A DNA stretch of 64,000 nt from CAYMUR01 sp964393615 (GTDB taxonomy: Bacteria; Planctomycetota; Planctomycetia; Pirellulales; Pirellulaceae), in assembly GCA_964393615.1 (NCBI GenBank), contig CAYMUR010000007.1, positions 37,448 through 101,447 on the forward strand. The letters run 5' to 3'. The notes beneath the pieces were generated by a model. It did no database searches, was not told where the DNA came from, and saw only the letters and a program-made list of their open reading frames with translations. This document shows positions 36,408 through 45,999 of this stretch, in pieces. Position numbers and translations under genes: made by a program. The number at the start of each line of letters is the position of its first letter. Positions within the stretch are counted from its first letter, which is position 1.

Positions 36408-37322
36408 ATGTATTTAAATTTAAACGCTACAGCATTGGGAATTTCAGGTCGTCAGAGCGAGTTGATTGAACTGGCTTTGACCTATGGCTTTAAAGGTATG
36501 GACCTGGATGTGGCCCACCTGGCGCGACAGTCAGAATTACATGGCTTTGAGTATGCCACGCGCTTTCTGTCAAGTGCTAACCTTCAAATCGGAGGTTTTG
36601 ATTTGCCTGTACGCTGGCAGGGTGATGAAAATTTGTTTGAAGAGGATCTGCAATGGCTGTCAACGATGGCTGAGGTTGCCAATCGGATTGGGGTTAGTGG
36701 CTGCCGAACCGTGGTGATGCCTGCTTCTGACGAGCGACCTTACCACGAGAATTTTGAATTTCATCGTCAGCGATTTACAAAGATAGCGGAAATTCTTGCG
36801 GATCACTCGATTCACTTGGGACTCGATTTTTTAGCTGCTACCCAGCACCGCGAAAATTTACAGCATCAGTTCATCCATTCTCCGGATGCGTTGGTTACAC
36901 TTGCCAAGACAGTTGGCATGGATAACGTGGGAATAGCAGTTGACTTGTGGCAGTGGCACGTTGCTGGTGCCAGTTGGGATCCTTTGCGGGAGCTCTCTGC
37001 CAACGAAGTGGTGTCAGTACGGGTAGCGGATGTTCCTGAAGGTTTTGATCAGGCGACCATTTCTGATGATGAACGGTTGTTACCATCAGCAGATGGCAAC
37101 GTCGATGTATCGACGGTCATTCAGATATTGAATGATATCCATTATGAGGGCCCTGTAACGCCCTATCCCAATGCTGACAAGTTTAGTGGCATAACACGGG
37201 ATTCGCTTGTTCGTCAAGCGAGCGAGTCAGTCGTACTTGTGCCCCAGGAAGACGGTCCTGCCACGGATGATCCGGAAATCGTTGGTGCCGATACGAAGAA
37301 TCTGAGTTTAAGTGGACAATGA
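36408..37322 (+). CDS. sugar phosphate isomerase/epimerase family protein
   Basis: About 304 residues. The ATG at 36408 is set by a strong GGGAGGTG five bases upstream; the longer frame from 36339 is rejected. TIM-barrel marks include GFKGMDLDVAHLARQ near the start, CRTVVMPASDERPYHENFEFH in the middle, LGLDFLAATQHR, and VGIAVDLWQWHVAG with acidic and His residues in place for a metal. It ends in a Ser/Asp-rich tail. The isomerase or epimerase substrate is unknown. Its stop codon lies at the very start of a tandem repeat. It faces uvrA convergently. Confidence 0.8.
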   Translation: MYLNLNATALGISGRQSELIELALTYGFKGMDLDVAHLARQSELHGFEYATRFLSSANLQIGGFDLPVRWQGDENLFEEDLQWLSTMAEVANRIGVSGCRTVVMPASDERPYHENFEFHRQRFTKIAEILADHSIHLGLDFLAATQHRENLQHQFIHSPDALVTLAKTVGMDNVGIAVDLWQWHVAGASWDPLRELSANEVVSVRVADVPEGFDQATISDDERLLPSADGNVDVSTVIQILNDIHYEGPVTPYPNADKFSGITRDSLVRQASESVVLVPQEDGPATDDPEIVGADTKNLSLSGQ

Positions 37323-37373
37323 CACCTGGACCGACACCTGGACCGACACCTGGACACCTGGACCGACACCTGG
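37321..37373 (+). repeat. tandem repeat, 12-base unit GACACCTGGACC
   Basis: Two perfect head-to-tail copies (37321-37344), a partial one, another full copy overlapping by a base (37353-37364), and a final partial copy. It begins within the sugar isomerase stop codon and sits between two convergent genes. In one plus-strand frame it would read as Thr-Pro-Gly-Pro repeats, but no gene uses it. Confidence 0.85.
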
Positions 37374-37444
37374 GCGATATCCGCCGCCGGGATGTACCAG
37401 GAAGCAGCAACAGAGAAGTCTCTAAATTCATCTACAAACCGCTG

Positions 37445-40294
37445 TTATGTCAATCCCAGGACGCTGAGTAGGCAGTGGCCAGTGTGACTTGTTTCCACCT
37501 TGGCTATTTCCTCGGGTGTTCCCATGGCGATGATTTGTCCGCCACCATCTCCCCCGTCAGGACCAAGATCCACAATCCAGTCTGTTGACTTGATGATTTC
37601 TAAATTGTGTTCGATAACAATGACAGTGTTTCCCTGGTCGACCAATTTGTGCAGGATCTGCAGTAACTGCTGAATGTCGAAAAAATGCAAGCCCGTTGTG
37701 GGTTCATCCAAGACATACAATGTATTTCCGGTCTCAACACGGGCTAATTGTGTGGCCAATTTAATGCGTTGGGCTTCGCCACCTGAAAGAGTTGTGGACG
37801 GTTGGCCAAGAGGTAAATATCCAAGTCCAACCTGCTGTAGACTGGCCAAAGTTCGTTGCATAGTGGAAAAATTCTTAAAATAATCAAGGGCTTCGTCTAC
37901 GGACATTTCTAGCACATCGGAGATCGTCTTGCCGCGATACTTCACCCGTAATGTTTGGCGGTTAAAACGGGTTCCATGACAGACGCTACAAGTGACCTGT
38001 AAATCTGGCAAGAAGTTCATTGCAATCTTTTGGATACCGTGTCCTTCACATGCTTCGCAGCGGCCACCAGGGACGTTGAAACTGAATCTGCCTACGCCAT
38101 AGCCGCGCTGACGAGCTTCGCGAGTATTTTTAAATACTTTACGGACTTCGCTATACAGCCCTGTATAAGTTGCCGCGCTGCTACGGGTGGACCGACCGAT
38201 CGGAGATTGGTCAACGGCGACGAGTTTATCAATGTGGTGAGCACCCCGAAGATTTTTGTAAGGTCCTGGACGGGCGGAACGGAATCCCAATTGTTGGGCG
38301 ACTGCTGGAGCCAATGTGCCGTTGACGAGGGAACTTTTTCCTGAACCACTAACACCAGTCACACCGATGAGCACTCCCAGTGGAAACCGTGATTCTACCT
38401 CGCACAGATTGTGCAGGCTGGCACCACTGAGTACCAGTGATCGGGAACGCGTTGTGGGACGGCGTTGGGTGGGAATCTCAATCCCTACCACACCCGACAT
38501 GTAACGACCAGTTGGCGACTTTTCGTTGGCCATGATGTCAGTAGGGGTACCTAGGGCAACGACGTTACCGCCTAAATGGCCAGCACCTGGACCCATGTCA
38601 ATGAGGAAGTCGGCGGCGCGCATCATAGATTCATCGTGTTCGACGACCAGTACTGTATTGCCTTGGAGTTGTAATCCACGGAGCGATTCAATTAGGCGAT
38701 CGTTGTCACGAGGGTGAAGTCCGACCGACGGCTCATCCAGTATATAACAGACACCGACAAGTCCTGAACCAATGCTGGTAGCCAACCGGACCCTTTGCAT
38801 TTCTCCACCACTCAAAGTATCAGCCGAACGGTCAAGCGTCAGATAGTCAACACCGACTTGTTCTAGGAAACGCAAGCGGCTTGTTATTTCATGGATTAGC
38901 GGGTCGGCGATGGGTCGATCATCAGTCGGTATGGCAATCTGTTCAAAAAATTCTCGGGCAAAACCGATAGAGAGTCGTGTGATTTCATGGATCGCCAGAC
39001 CTCCCAAGAAAACCTGTCGTGACTCGAGACGCAGCCTGGAACCGTCACACGCTTCGCATTGAAGTGGAAAACGGAACGACTCAAGTTGTTCCAGCCGTTT
39101 GGGGTTGGTCGTTGTCACGAATTCTTTTTCCAAGAGCAATAGGGCTCCGGGGAAATTCTGTCCATCACCCTCCATCAACAATTCAACTTGTCCGGTCTCC
39201 CAATCGGCAAGGGGCGTGTCTTCGTCCAGCCCCTGCTCATCTAAAAACGGCTTGAGCGCTTTGTTGCGCCGTCGACGCTGGGCTGCCGCACTCGATTTCC
39301 AAGGTGCTATTGCGCCTTCGGCAAGAGAAAGTTGCAAATCAGGAAGTACAAACTCACGATCAAACGACCAGTGTGTACCCAAACCATCACAGGCAGGACA
39401 GGCGCCATGTGGGCTGTTAAAACTGAATGTCTGGGGTTCGACCGAGTGATAACTAATTTCACACGTCGGACATGCGTAACGAGTGCTGAAAAGACGGTCG
39501 GACCATGCCGCGTCTCCCGTCGACGTCGACAAGGTACCATCCACATCAAACCTCTGGTGACAGGCGATCACCGTACCTGCCCCATGTTTCACTGCGAGTT
39601 GGACAGATTCGGCCAGCCGTCGATCAGTCCCAGTGCGAATGACAATGCGGTCGACAATGACATCGATGTTATGGTTTTTGTTGGCCAATAAATTTGGCAG
39701 ATGGTCAATATCGTGGATTGCGCCGTCGATACGTACTCTTACAAAGCCAGCTTTACGGATCATTGCCAGTGTTTCACGGTGCTCTCCTTTCTTGTGATGC
39801 ACCCAAGGCGCCAGCAACATCACTTTGGTTCCCTCGGGCATTCGTAACAAACTTTCAACGATTTGCGAAATAGTCTGTTGTTGAATAGGTTGGCCACATT
39901 GATGACAGTGGACAACTCCCACTCGGGCCATGATCAGCCGTAAATAGTCGTAGATATCAGTGATAGTGGCTACCGTGCTGCGAGGGTTCTGGGTGCCGGC
40001 TCGCTGTTCCAGGCACACCGTTGGCTGTAACCCTTCGATGCTGTCGACTTCGCAATGTTCCAGCTGGTCGAAAAATTGTCGCGCATAGACAGACAGACTT
40101 TCGATATATTGTCGCTGACCTTCGGCGTGCAATGTATCAAAGGCAAGTGAACTTTTTCCAGAACCGCTGATCCCCGTCACAACGATTAACTGATTGTGTG
40201 GAATGTCAAGGTTTACCTGGCGCAAATTGTGAACGCATGCACCGCGGATCTGGATGAACGACTTAGTGATTGCTGAATGGGGTTTCGTTACCAT
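37445..40294 (-). CDS. uvrA: excinuclease ABC subunit A
   Basis: A 949-residue protein of normal UvrA length. It recognises DNA damage in nucleotide excision repair and loads UvrB. Both ABC modules are complete: Walker A GISGSGKSS near residue 40 and GVSGSGKSS near 640, signatures LSGGEMQRV and LSGGEAQRI, and Walker B ILDEPSVGLHPRDN and VLDEPTTGLHFFD. Two zinc-binding CxxC pairs are present (CPTCE with CPACDG, and CEACEG with CSVCHG), the second belonging to the DNA-binding finger. The short insertion region after the first Walker A is intact. No neighbouring repair gene. Confidence 0.96.
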   Translation of the reverse strand: MVTKPHSAITKSFIQIRGACVHNLRQVNLDIPHNQLIVVTGISGSGKSSLAFDTLHAEGQRQYIESLSVYARQFFDQLEHCEVDSIEGLQPTVCLEQRAGTQNPRSTVATITDIYDYLRLIMARVGVVHCHQCGQPIQQQTISQIVESLLRMPEGTKVMLLAPWVHHKKGEHRETLAMIRKAGFVRVRIDGAIHDIDHLPNLLANKNHNIDVIVDRIVIRTGTDRRLAESVQLAVKHGAGTVIACHQRFDVDGTLSTSTGDAAWSDRLFSTRYACPTCEISYHSVEPQTFSFNSPHGACPACDGLGTHWSFDREFVLPDLQLSLAEGAIAPWKSSAAAQRRRRNKALKPFLDEQGLDEDTPLADWETGQVELLMEGDGQNFPGALLLLEKEFVTTTNPKRLEQLESFRFPLQCEACDGSRLRLESRQVFLGGLAIHEITRLSIGFAREFFEQIAIPTDDRPIADPLIHEITSRLRFLEQVGVDYLTLDRSADTLSGGEMQRVRLATSIGSGLVGVCYILDEPSVGLHPRDNDRLIESLRGLQLQGNTVLVVEHDESMMRAADFLIDMGPGAGHLGGNVVALGTPTDIMANEKSPTGRYMSGVVGIEIPTQRRPTTRSRSLVLSGASLHNLCEVESRFPLGVLIGVTGVSGSGKSSLVNGTLAPAVAQQLGFRSARPGPYKNLRGAHHIDKLVAVDQSPIGRSTRSSAATYTGLYSEVRKVFKNTREARQRGYGVGRFSFNVPGGRCEACEGHGIQKIAMNFLPDLQVTCSVCHGTRFNRQTLRVKYRGKTISDVLEMSVDEALDYFKNFSTMQRTLASLQQVGLGYLPLGQPSTTLSGGEAQRIKLATQLARVETGNTLYVLDEPTTGLHFFDIQQLLQILHKLVDQGNTVIVIEHNLEIIKSTDWIVDLGPDGGDGGGQIIAMGTPEEIAKVETSHTGHCLLSVLGLT

Positions 40295-40567
40295 GCTTGC
40301 GTTCTATGCCAGACAGTACATGATGACAAGTGGCGTTGGAGTGCAGAATGCAATTTGGGAAAATGTTTGTTAGAAATGGGACCTTTGCAATGAGAATTAC
40401 CCTTAAGTTTAACGAGCATAATTACCGCGAACTTCAATAAACCAATGGCCGGGTGGGCTACCAATGCCGTATGATGGACATAGGCCGAGTGATGTTGCCT
40501 CTTGTCTTTTGCCGTCAGCCGCCGTTATAGTTCCTGCAGGAAACAATATGGATCAAGGTGAGATACA

Positions 40568-41707
40568 ATGAGCACCCTCCCCCATCAGGCATCATGGAAC
40601 ATGTTACAAACGTATCTTGAGCGAGAGGACAGTTTGTTGGCACCGTTTGCCATGCACAGCTGTAATTCGCGCGGACGAAAATATCCAGAAAAATCGCATG
40701 CGTATCGTGGTCCATATCAACGAGACCGGGATCGAGTGCTTCACAGCGCAGCGTATCGGCGGCTGGCTGATAAGACACAAGTATTTACGGGAGAAATGGG
40801 AGATTATCATCGAACAAGATTGACCCACACGCTGGAAGTGGCGTCCATTGCACGTACCATCGGAAGATCTTTGAGGCTGAACGAGGACCTCATCGAGGCA
40901 CTTGCCCTGTTGCATGACATCGGACACCCTCCCTATGGCCATGCTGGTGAAGATGCATTGAACGAATGCCTTGATGCATGGGGAGGCTTTTCGCACAACC
41001 AGTATGCACTCTGCTTGGTGGAAGAACTCGAAGTTCGTTACCACGAGTTCCCCGGCTTAAATCTTACACATGAAGTATTACAAGGTCAGACGTCGCGCAT
41101 TGATAAAGAAAGTGGACAATGCCCACTCCTGGAGGTTCAAGTTGTCGATTTGGCCGACAGCATGACATATGATGCGCACGACACGGATGATGCGCTGGCG
41201 CTCGGCCTGTTGACGATCGAAGAACTGCAGGAGACCGAATTGATTCTGGAAACAGTGCAGCGCGTCCAGGATCGTGCTGGCGAATTGTCGGGCGAACTAT
41301 TACGAAAGCTTGTGGTACATGAATTGATCGATTTACAGGTAGGCGATGTATTGTCACAGGGCAGTCAATGGCTCAATAACCATAGGCCAGCCAGTGCAGC
41401 GGAACTCTGCGAGTCAGGATTTCGTCTAGGTCCGGGCGCAGCAATGGAGAAAAAAAAGAAAGAACTAGAAGCATTTCTATACGATCGTGTTTACCGGCAT
41501 CCAAAACTTGTCCAGGAAAGATCACATGGCCAAGCGCAGTTAAAAACAATGTTTAAAGGTTATCAGAAACGGCCAGAATTGATGCGAACCCGTTTCCAGG
41601 AGCGTGTTGAGACGGTAGGATTGCAGCGTAGCGTGGCGGAGTATCTGGCTGGTATGACTGATCGCTATTGTAGTCAACAGTTCCACCTTCATTTTATGGA
41701 TGAATAG
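40568..41707 (+). CDS. deoxyguanosine triphosphate triphosphohydrolase-like HD protein
   Basis: A 379-residue protein starting at an ATG with AAGGTGA upstream. It belongs to the dGTPase-like branch of the HD superfamily, which removes triphosphate from dNTPs. The metal site is visible as HRTRLTHTLEV, with a His ligand, and ALLHDIGHPPYGHAGE, with the HD pair; LADSMTYDAHDTDDAL carries the last Asp ligand. RDRDRVLHSAAYRRLADKTQV is the usual family opening. The usual role is control of the dNTP pool or sensing of nucleotides. Cytoplasmic. Followed after 82 bases by the PIN/TRAM gene. Confidence 0.92.
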   Translation: MSTLPHQASWNMLQTYLEREDSLLAPFAMHSCNSRGRKYPEKSHAYRGPYQRDRDRVLHSAAYRRLADKTQVFTGEMGDYHRTRLTHTLEVASIARTIGRSLRLNEDLIEALALLHDIGHPPYGHAGEDALNECLDAWGGFSHNQYALCLVEELEVRYHEFPGLNLTHEVLQGQTSRIDKESGQCPLLEVQVVDLADSMTYDAHDTDDALALGLLTIEELQETELILETVQRVQDRAGELSGELLRKLVVHELIDLQVGDVLSQGSQWLNNHRPASAAELCESGFRLGPGAAMEKKKKELEAFLYDRVYRHPKLVQERSHGQAQLKTMFKGYQKRPELMRTRFQERVETVGLQRSVAEYLAGMTDRYCSQQFHLHFMDE

Positions 41708-41789
41708 TTCCAATAGGGTTCCAGCTAAAAGCTACCATGTTAGAATGCAACATATATCACAAAATTTCTGATGCTGGGCACACCAAACC

Positions 41790-42827
41790 ATGGCTCTGTT
41801 GATCTTACGTTGTATTTTCGTGTTGGTTTCTGTGGGTGCTACGGTTTCGTATATCAATTCAGGTTTGCCGCCCGAGGGCAATTCACAGTTTCCTGGCGTT
41901 TTGGTAGCGAGCGTCATTGTCGTAGCGGCCGTTGTTATTTCTCTGGATGTCTTGGTTCCCAAGAAACGAATAGAAATGATATCGACTGTCTATTTTGGTA
42001 CCTTGGTCGGTTTCTTTCTGACGTACATTGTTGGCTTGGCGCTGACACCTCTGATTGCGCAAAACAGTTTGCTTGGTGAGTATCGCGATGGTATCCAAGT
42101 CGGGATTGGCATTGTGTTGTGTTACCTCTGCATCAGTCTTTTGATGCAAACCAAGGATGATTTTCGATTTATTATCCCTTATGTTGAGTTTGCCAAGGAA
42201 ATCAAAGGTCTCAAACCTTTTATTTTGGACACCAGCGTGATTATTGATGGCCGCATCGCAGATGTGCTCGAAACTCGGTTCACTGATAACCAGATCGTCA
42301 TCCCCCGCTTTGTCCTGGGTGAATTGCAGGCCATTGCCGATAGCAGTGATAAACTTCGTCGAAGCCGTGGGCGGCGCGGTTTGGATATTCTTAATCGTTT
42401 GCGTGCTAACAGTGAAATAGACCTCCATATTCACGAACATGAATTACATGAAATGGCTGATCAGCCGGTCGATATGAAACTCGTGCTTCTGGCCCGGCAA
42501 TTAAATGGAAAAATTGTGACAGGAGATTTTAATCTTAATAAAATAGCCAAACTCAACAGTGTGGGGGTCATCAATCTGAACGATTTGTCGAATGCGTTGA
42601 AGCCAGTATTTCTGCCGGGTGAACATATTAATACCCTTATTGTTAAATCTGGCGAGGAGGCAAAGCAGGGTGTGGGTTATTTGGACGACGGAACGATGAT
42701 TGTCATCGAAGGGGGCCGCGATCACATTAACGAAGAGGTCCAAGTGACGGTGACAAGTGTGCTACAAACCAGTGCCGGTCGGATGGTGTTCGGACGGTAT
42801 GATGCCCCAGCTGTTCAGAATTCCTGA
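41790..42827 (+). CDS. PIN/TRAM-domain membrane protein, YacL-like
   Basis: A 345-residue protein with three or four N-terminal transmembrane helices (about 4-22, 35-55, 65-88, 103-120), then a PIN-type nuclease domain (about 143-255) and a TRAM RNA-binding domain (about 275-335). The PIN acidic residues are present: D147 and D153 (ILDTSVIIDGRI), a Glu in LGELQAIAD, and Asp in GDFNLNK. This matches the bacterial YacL family, whose cellular job is still poorly known; an RNA-processing role near the membrane is inferred from the domains. Confidence 0.9.
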   Translation: MALLILRCIFVLVSVGATVSYINSGLPPEGNSQFPGVLVASVIVVAAVVISLDVLVPKKRIEMISTVYFGTLVGFFLTYIVGLALTPLIAQNSLLGEYRDGIQVGIGIVLCYLCISLLMQTKDDFRFIIPYVEFAKEIKGLKPFILDTSVIIDGRIADVLETRFTDNQIVIPRFVLGELQAIADSSDKLRRSRGRRGLDILNRLRANSEIDLHIHEHELHEMADQPVDMKLVLLARQLNGKIVTGDFNLNKIAKLNSVGVINLNDLSNALKPVFLPGEHINTLIVKSGEEAKQGVGYLDDGTMIVIEGGRDHINEEVQVTVTSVLQTSAGRMVFGRYDAPAVQNS

Positions 42828-42888
42828 TACGTAGCTACACCAGGATTCTTCATGGTGGTAATCTCAGACAGCTATCTTGGTTGCCTGA

Positions 42889-43785
42889 TTACTTCCCGGT
42901 TTCTAGTAATGGCGATGTTTCGCCCAGCCGCTGTCTAGCCATCTGGCAATATGCTTGAACGCAATCGATGCCAATAAATTTTCGGCCCAATTTCCGGGCT
43001 ACAACTGCCGTTGTACCACTGCCAAGGAATGGTTCCAAAACCACTCCCTCCGGTGGGCAGGCGGCGAGAATCGCTGTTTCTACCAGTTTTTCGGGAAAGA
43101 CAGCAAAGTGAGCATCACGGAACTTGGATAAGGGGATGGACCACACGGTTCGCTTGTTCCGACCGAGAGGATGAAAAGCCTGATCCCAGCGGGCGTCGTG
43201 CAGGTTGTTGTTGCCACCGTTCTTACCGTTTTCTGGTGTACCGTCCCGCTTAAAAAAATGTCCACGGCCTCCTCGCATGCGACTCTTTTCCGTAAACGTC
43301 ACATGTGGCTCACGAATCGCATCTGCGTTGTAATAGTAATCATTTTGTTTGGTTAACATGAAGACATATTCATGGTCGGTTGTAGGACGTGTTTTGACAG
43401 GGGATGGCATGGCATTCGGTTTGTGCCAAATAATGTCACTTCTCAAAATCCATCCGTCGTCACAAAGTGCCAACGCGAACCTCCATGGCATACCAAGTAG
43501 TCCACCCCGGGAATACTTATCACCAAGCACGACCCATATGGAACCAGTATCATGCAACACGCGACGAGCTTCGCCAAAAATTTTGACTAATCGGTCAATG
43601 TATGCCTGGGGAGTTGATTCCTGGCCAAGTTGCGTCCGGTCTGGGTAGTTTCTCTGCCGATAGTAGGGCGGACTGGTGACGATGATGTCGACCAACTGAT
43701 CGGGGAATTGTGCAAGTTGTGTTAGAGCGTCCGCGCAGTAGATCTGGTCGATGTAAGTGGACTTGCTTTTGGTGGTCATGTTCAT
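42889..43785 (-). CDS. orphan site-specific DNA methyltransferase (beta class)
   Basis: A 298-residue SAM-dependent DNA methyltransferase. The catalytic motif TSPPYY (37-42) comes before the SAM-binding motif EPFLGSGT (251-258), the order of the beta class. TSPPY is more common in N4-cytosine than N6-adenine enzymes, but the choice cannot be made from motif alone. The target-recognition region would be about 130-215 (NAMPSPVKTRPTTDHEY onward). No restriction enzyme gene is next to it, so it is an orphan, perhaps regulatory or a remnant of a restriction system. It converges with the PIN/TRAM gene. Confidence 0.93.
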   Translation of the reverse strand: MNMTTKSKSTYIDQIYCADALTQLAQFPDQLVDIIVTSPPYYRQRNYPDRTQLGQESTPQAYIDRLVKIFGEARRVLHDTGSIWVVLGDKYSRGGLLGMPWRFALALCDDGWILRSDIIWHKPNAMPSPVKTRPTTDHEYVFMLTKQNDYYYNADAIREPHVTFTEKSRMRGGRGHFFKRDGTPENGKNGGNNNLHDARWDQAFHPLGRNKRTVWSIPLSKFRDAHFAVFPEKLVETAILAACPPEGVVLEPFLGSGTTAVVARKLGRKFIGIDCVQAYCQMARQRLGETSPLLETGK

Positions 43786-43931
43786 CCGTGACGGTGGTTT
43801 TTGGAAGCTATTTTTTTAACCTGCAGGTCGCCGTTTCAGACACGTACGCGATCCGGGAAGACTTGACGCTATGAAAGGTTCTCTGGGAAAGTCGGGTTGG
43901 CTAAGTACGATATGATTGGCCATCATCTGGG

Positions 43932-45008
43932 TTAGCGAATCATGATACAGGACGGGTTGGGAATCGATAGTGCTTCGCCAACTGGTGTCAAGCCGCCTGT
44001 ATCCTGATCAATCTGAAACGCAACGACGTTGTTACCTGGCATGTTGGCACACACTAATCGAGTGCCATCAGGAGTGATCGCCAGGTTTTGTGGTCCTTTT
44101 CCCAGACTTGGCACAATTTCCAACAGTGTCAATCGTCCGTTCTCGGCAATACGAAACGCGGCCAAACTGTCGTGACCACGGTTTGTACCATACAGGAAAT
44201 GACCGTTTGGTGTGATCTTTAAATCCGCACAATAACTTGTATCACCAAAGCCATCTGGTAATGTTGAGATGGTCTGCTGTTCAACGAGCATGCCTGATTT
44301 TAGATCATGGTCGTACATGGTGACCGAGTTAGTAAGTTCATTAATGATGTAAACATGTTGGCCATTTGGGTGAAAGGTTAAATGTCGGGGACCGGCACCC
44401 GGCACCGTTCGTACGAAGGGCTGCTGGCTAATCCGTAATTGGGCTGACGAAACATCGAGTTGGTAGGCAAGAATCTTGTCCAGTCCCAAGTCAGCTGTAT
44501 AAACAAACCGATTATTGGGGCTGACGACAATGCAATGGGCATGGGGGCCTTCTTGTCGTGACGTATTGACACTGGAACCTGCATGCTGGTGGGACGATGT
44601 GGCTTTGCCCAGCGATCCATCTGGATTAATTGGTAGCGCCGCAACGTTACCCGTCACGTAGTTAGCCACCACCATTACCTTGCCGGTCGCATCGACATCC
44701 AAATAGCATGCGGCAGAACCAAGTGCTGATTGGCGGTTCAATAAAGTCAACCTGCCCTCATCGTTGGCGATTTTGTAAGCGGCAATTTGCTCATGTTTTT
44801 CCTCTCCAAAACCACCTGCTGCATGAATGGAATACAAAAACTGTTTGTCGAGGGACAATGCCATGAAAAATGGATATTCCACGTCGGCAGTCCGTTCGGC
44901 CAGTGTCCATTGCCCTGTTTCCGTTTCAAAATGGTAGGCATGAATTGCCCCATTATCGCCAGGCGCAAACGCGGAAATAAAAATTAAAAGCTGTTGTGAG
45001 AGGGGCAT
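43932..45008 (-). CDS. lactonase-family beta-propeller (6-phosphogluconolactonase-like)
   Basis: About 358 residues from the ATG at 45008, chosen for its AAGGA; a longer frame reaches 45080 and overlaps the next gene. The chain is a seven-bladed propeller of the lactonase family, with repeated phrases such as GQWTLAERTADVEYPFFMALS, GLDKILAYQLD, GAGPRHLTFHPNGQHVYIINEL and GKGPQNLAITPDGTRLVCAN. Relatives hydrolyse sugar lactones such as 6-phosphogluconolactone. It is last in a same-strand run with a uronate-dehydrogenase-like SDR, so it may open the aldarolactone that enzyme would make. No signal peptide; cytoplasmic. Confidence 0.85.
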   Translation of the reverse strand: MPLSQQLLIFISAFAPGDNGAIHAYHFETETGQWTLAERTADVEYPFFMALSLDKQFLYSIHAAGGFGEEKHEQIAAYKIANDEGRLTLLNRQSALGSAACYLDVDATGKVMVVANYVTGNVAALPINPDGSLGKATSSHQHAGSSVNTSRQEGPHAHCIVVSPNNRFVYTADLGLDKILAYQLDVSSAQLRISQQPFVRTVPGAGPRHLTFHPNGQHVYIINELTNSVTMYDHDLKSGMLVEQQTISTLPDGFGDTSYCADLKITPNGHFLYGTNRGHDSLAAFRIAENGRLTLLEIVPSLGKGPQNLAITPDGTRLVCANMPGNNVVAFQIDQDTGGLTPVGEALSIPNPSCIMIR

Positions 45009-45076
45009 GTAACGGTTCCTTGAGAGTTTAATAGATTTTGAGGGAGGGACATGGATGCCATGCAGGTCATCAGAAA

Positions 45077-45856
45077 TCACCGATAATGATCGAGTTGGCC
45101 AGAGAATTCCAGGCCCAGCACTTCACGAGTACGGGCTACGTTGCATGTCTTTTCCGCGTTGGCTGTGCCAACCACATGGAGTACTTCAAAATCGATCCCT
45201 TGTTTCTCGATAGCTAGTCGACATGCTGCGGCTAGATCGTGACGACAGACCCAGCCAGCTTGCAGTTGATCGTTGTCCTCTCCGAGGGGATCACGAAAAC
45301 GACCGATCCCTAACCGTGAGTCAACAATATAGTCTGGTCGAAACACAACAATACTTAAACCATGTGCCTCATAAAATTGTCGACACATTTCTTCCTGGAG
45401 TCTTTTGCAAACGGCATACAAATGACCATCCGGCCGGCGTACATCTGCAGAATAGAAAATCCCCATCGGGTGAGCGACGTGACAAGATCCCATGTGTACC
45501 ACACGTTGGACTTGGTGTCGCCGAGATGCTTCCAGGACGTTCCAGAGCCCCTTGAGATTCACCAGGAACGGGGCATCATCCCGCGCCGCCTGGTGGGCAT
45601 TTTTGTCCGGAAAGTAAACCGCCAAATGAATGACGGCGTCCACACCCTCCATAGCACGGTCCACGCTGTCAAAATCGGCGATATCCCCGTACACAATCTC
45701 CACGCCAACTGGTACGGGCCCGTCAATGTCTTCCCATGACTGCCATGTTTTATCATTCCGTTCGAAGGCACGAATCGAATGTTGTCCTTGACCTTGCAGA
45801 TCGGATAAAACGGCCCGTCCTGTCCAACCTGCTGCACCAAACACCAATATTTTCAT
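45077..45856 (-). CDS. NAD-dependent epimerase/dehydratase, uronate dehydrogenase-like
   Basis: About 259 residues from the ATG at 45856 (MKILVFGAAGWTG). It is an extended SDR with the NAD-binding GAAGWTG, DIADFDSVDRAMEGVDAVIHLA, an active-site YAVCK (YxxxK), and RRPDGHLYAVCKRLQEE. The spacing of RRPD, YxxxK and the late WVCRHDLAAA segment resembles bacterial uronate dehydrogenases, which oxidise glucuronate or galacturonate to the aldarolactone. This assignment is by motif order only; other SDR sugar oxidoreductases are possible. It lies 68 bases before the lactonase gene and 143 bases after the DUF1501 gene. Confidence 0.75.
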   Translation of the reverse strand: MKILVFGAAGWTGRAVLSDLQGQGQHSIRAFERNDKTWQSWEDIDGPVPVGVEIVYGDIADFDSVDRAMEGVDAVIHLAVYFPDKNAHQAARDDAPFLVNLKGLWNVLEASRRHQVQRVVHMGSCHVAHPMGIFYSADVRRPDGHLYAVCKRLQEEMCRQFYEAHGLSIVVFRPDYIVDSRLGIGRFRDPLGEDNDQLQAGWVCRHDLAAACRLAIEKQGIDFEVLHVVGTANAEKTCNVARTREVLGLEFSGQLDHYR

Positions 45857-45999
45857 GACGGTTCTCGATTTTCTGTGTACCACTCATTTCGCAGACGCCA
45901 TATTGGCCGGGGTTACCGCCAATGCAAGTCCGTTGTGTGCCACATGTATTATTTGAATAATTCAAGCTGTGAATGGGATAACATGGATGCGGCAGCCTG

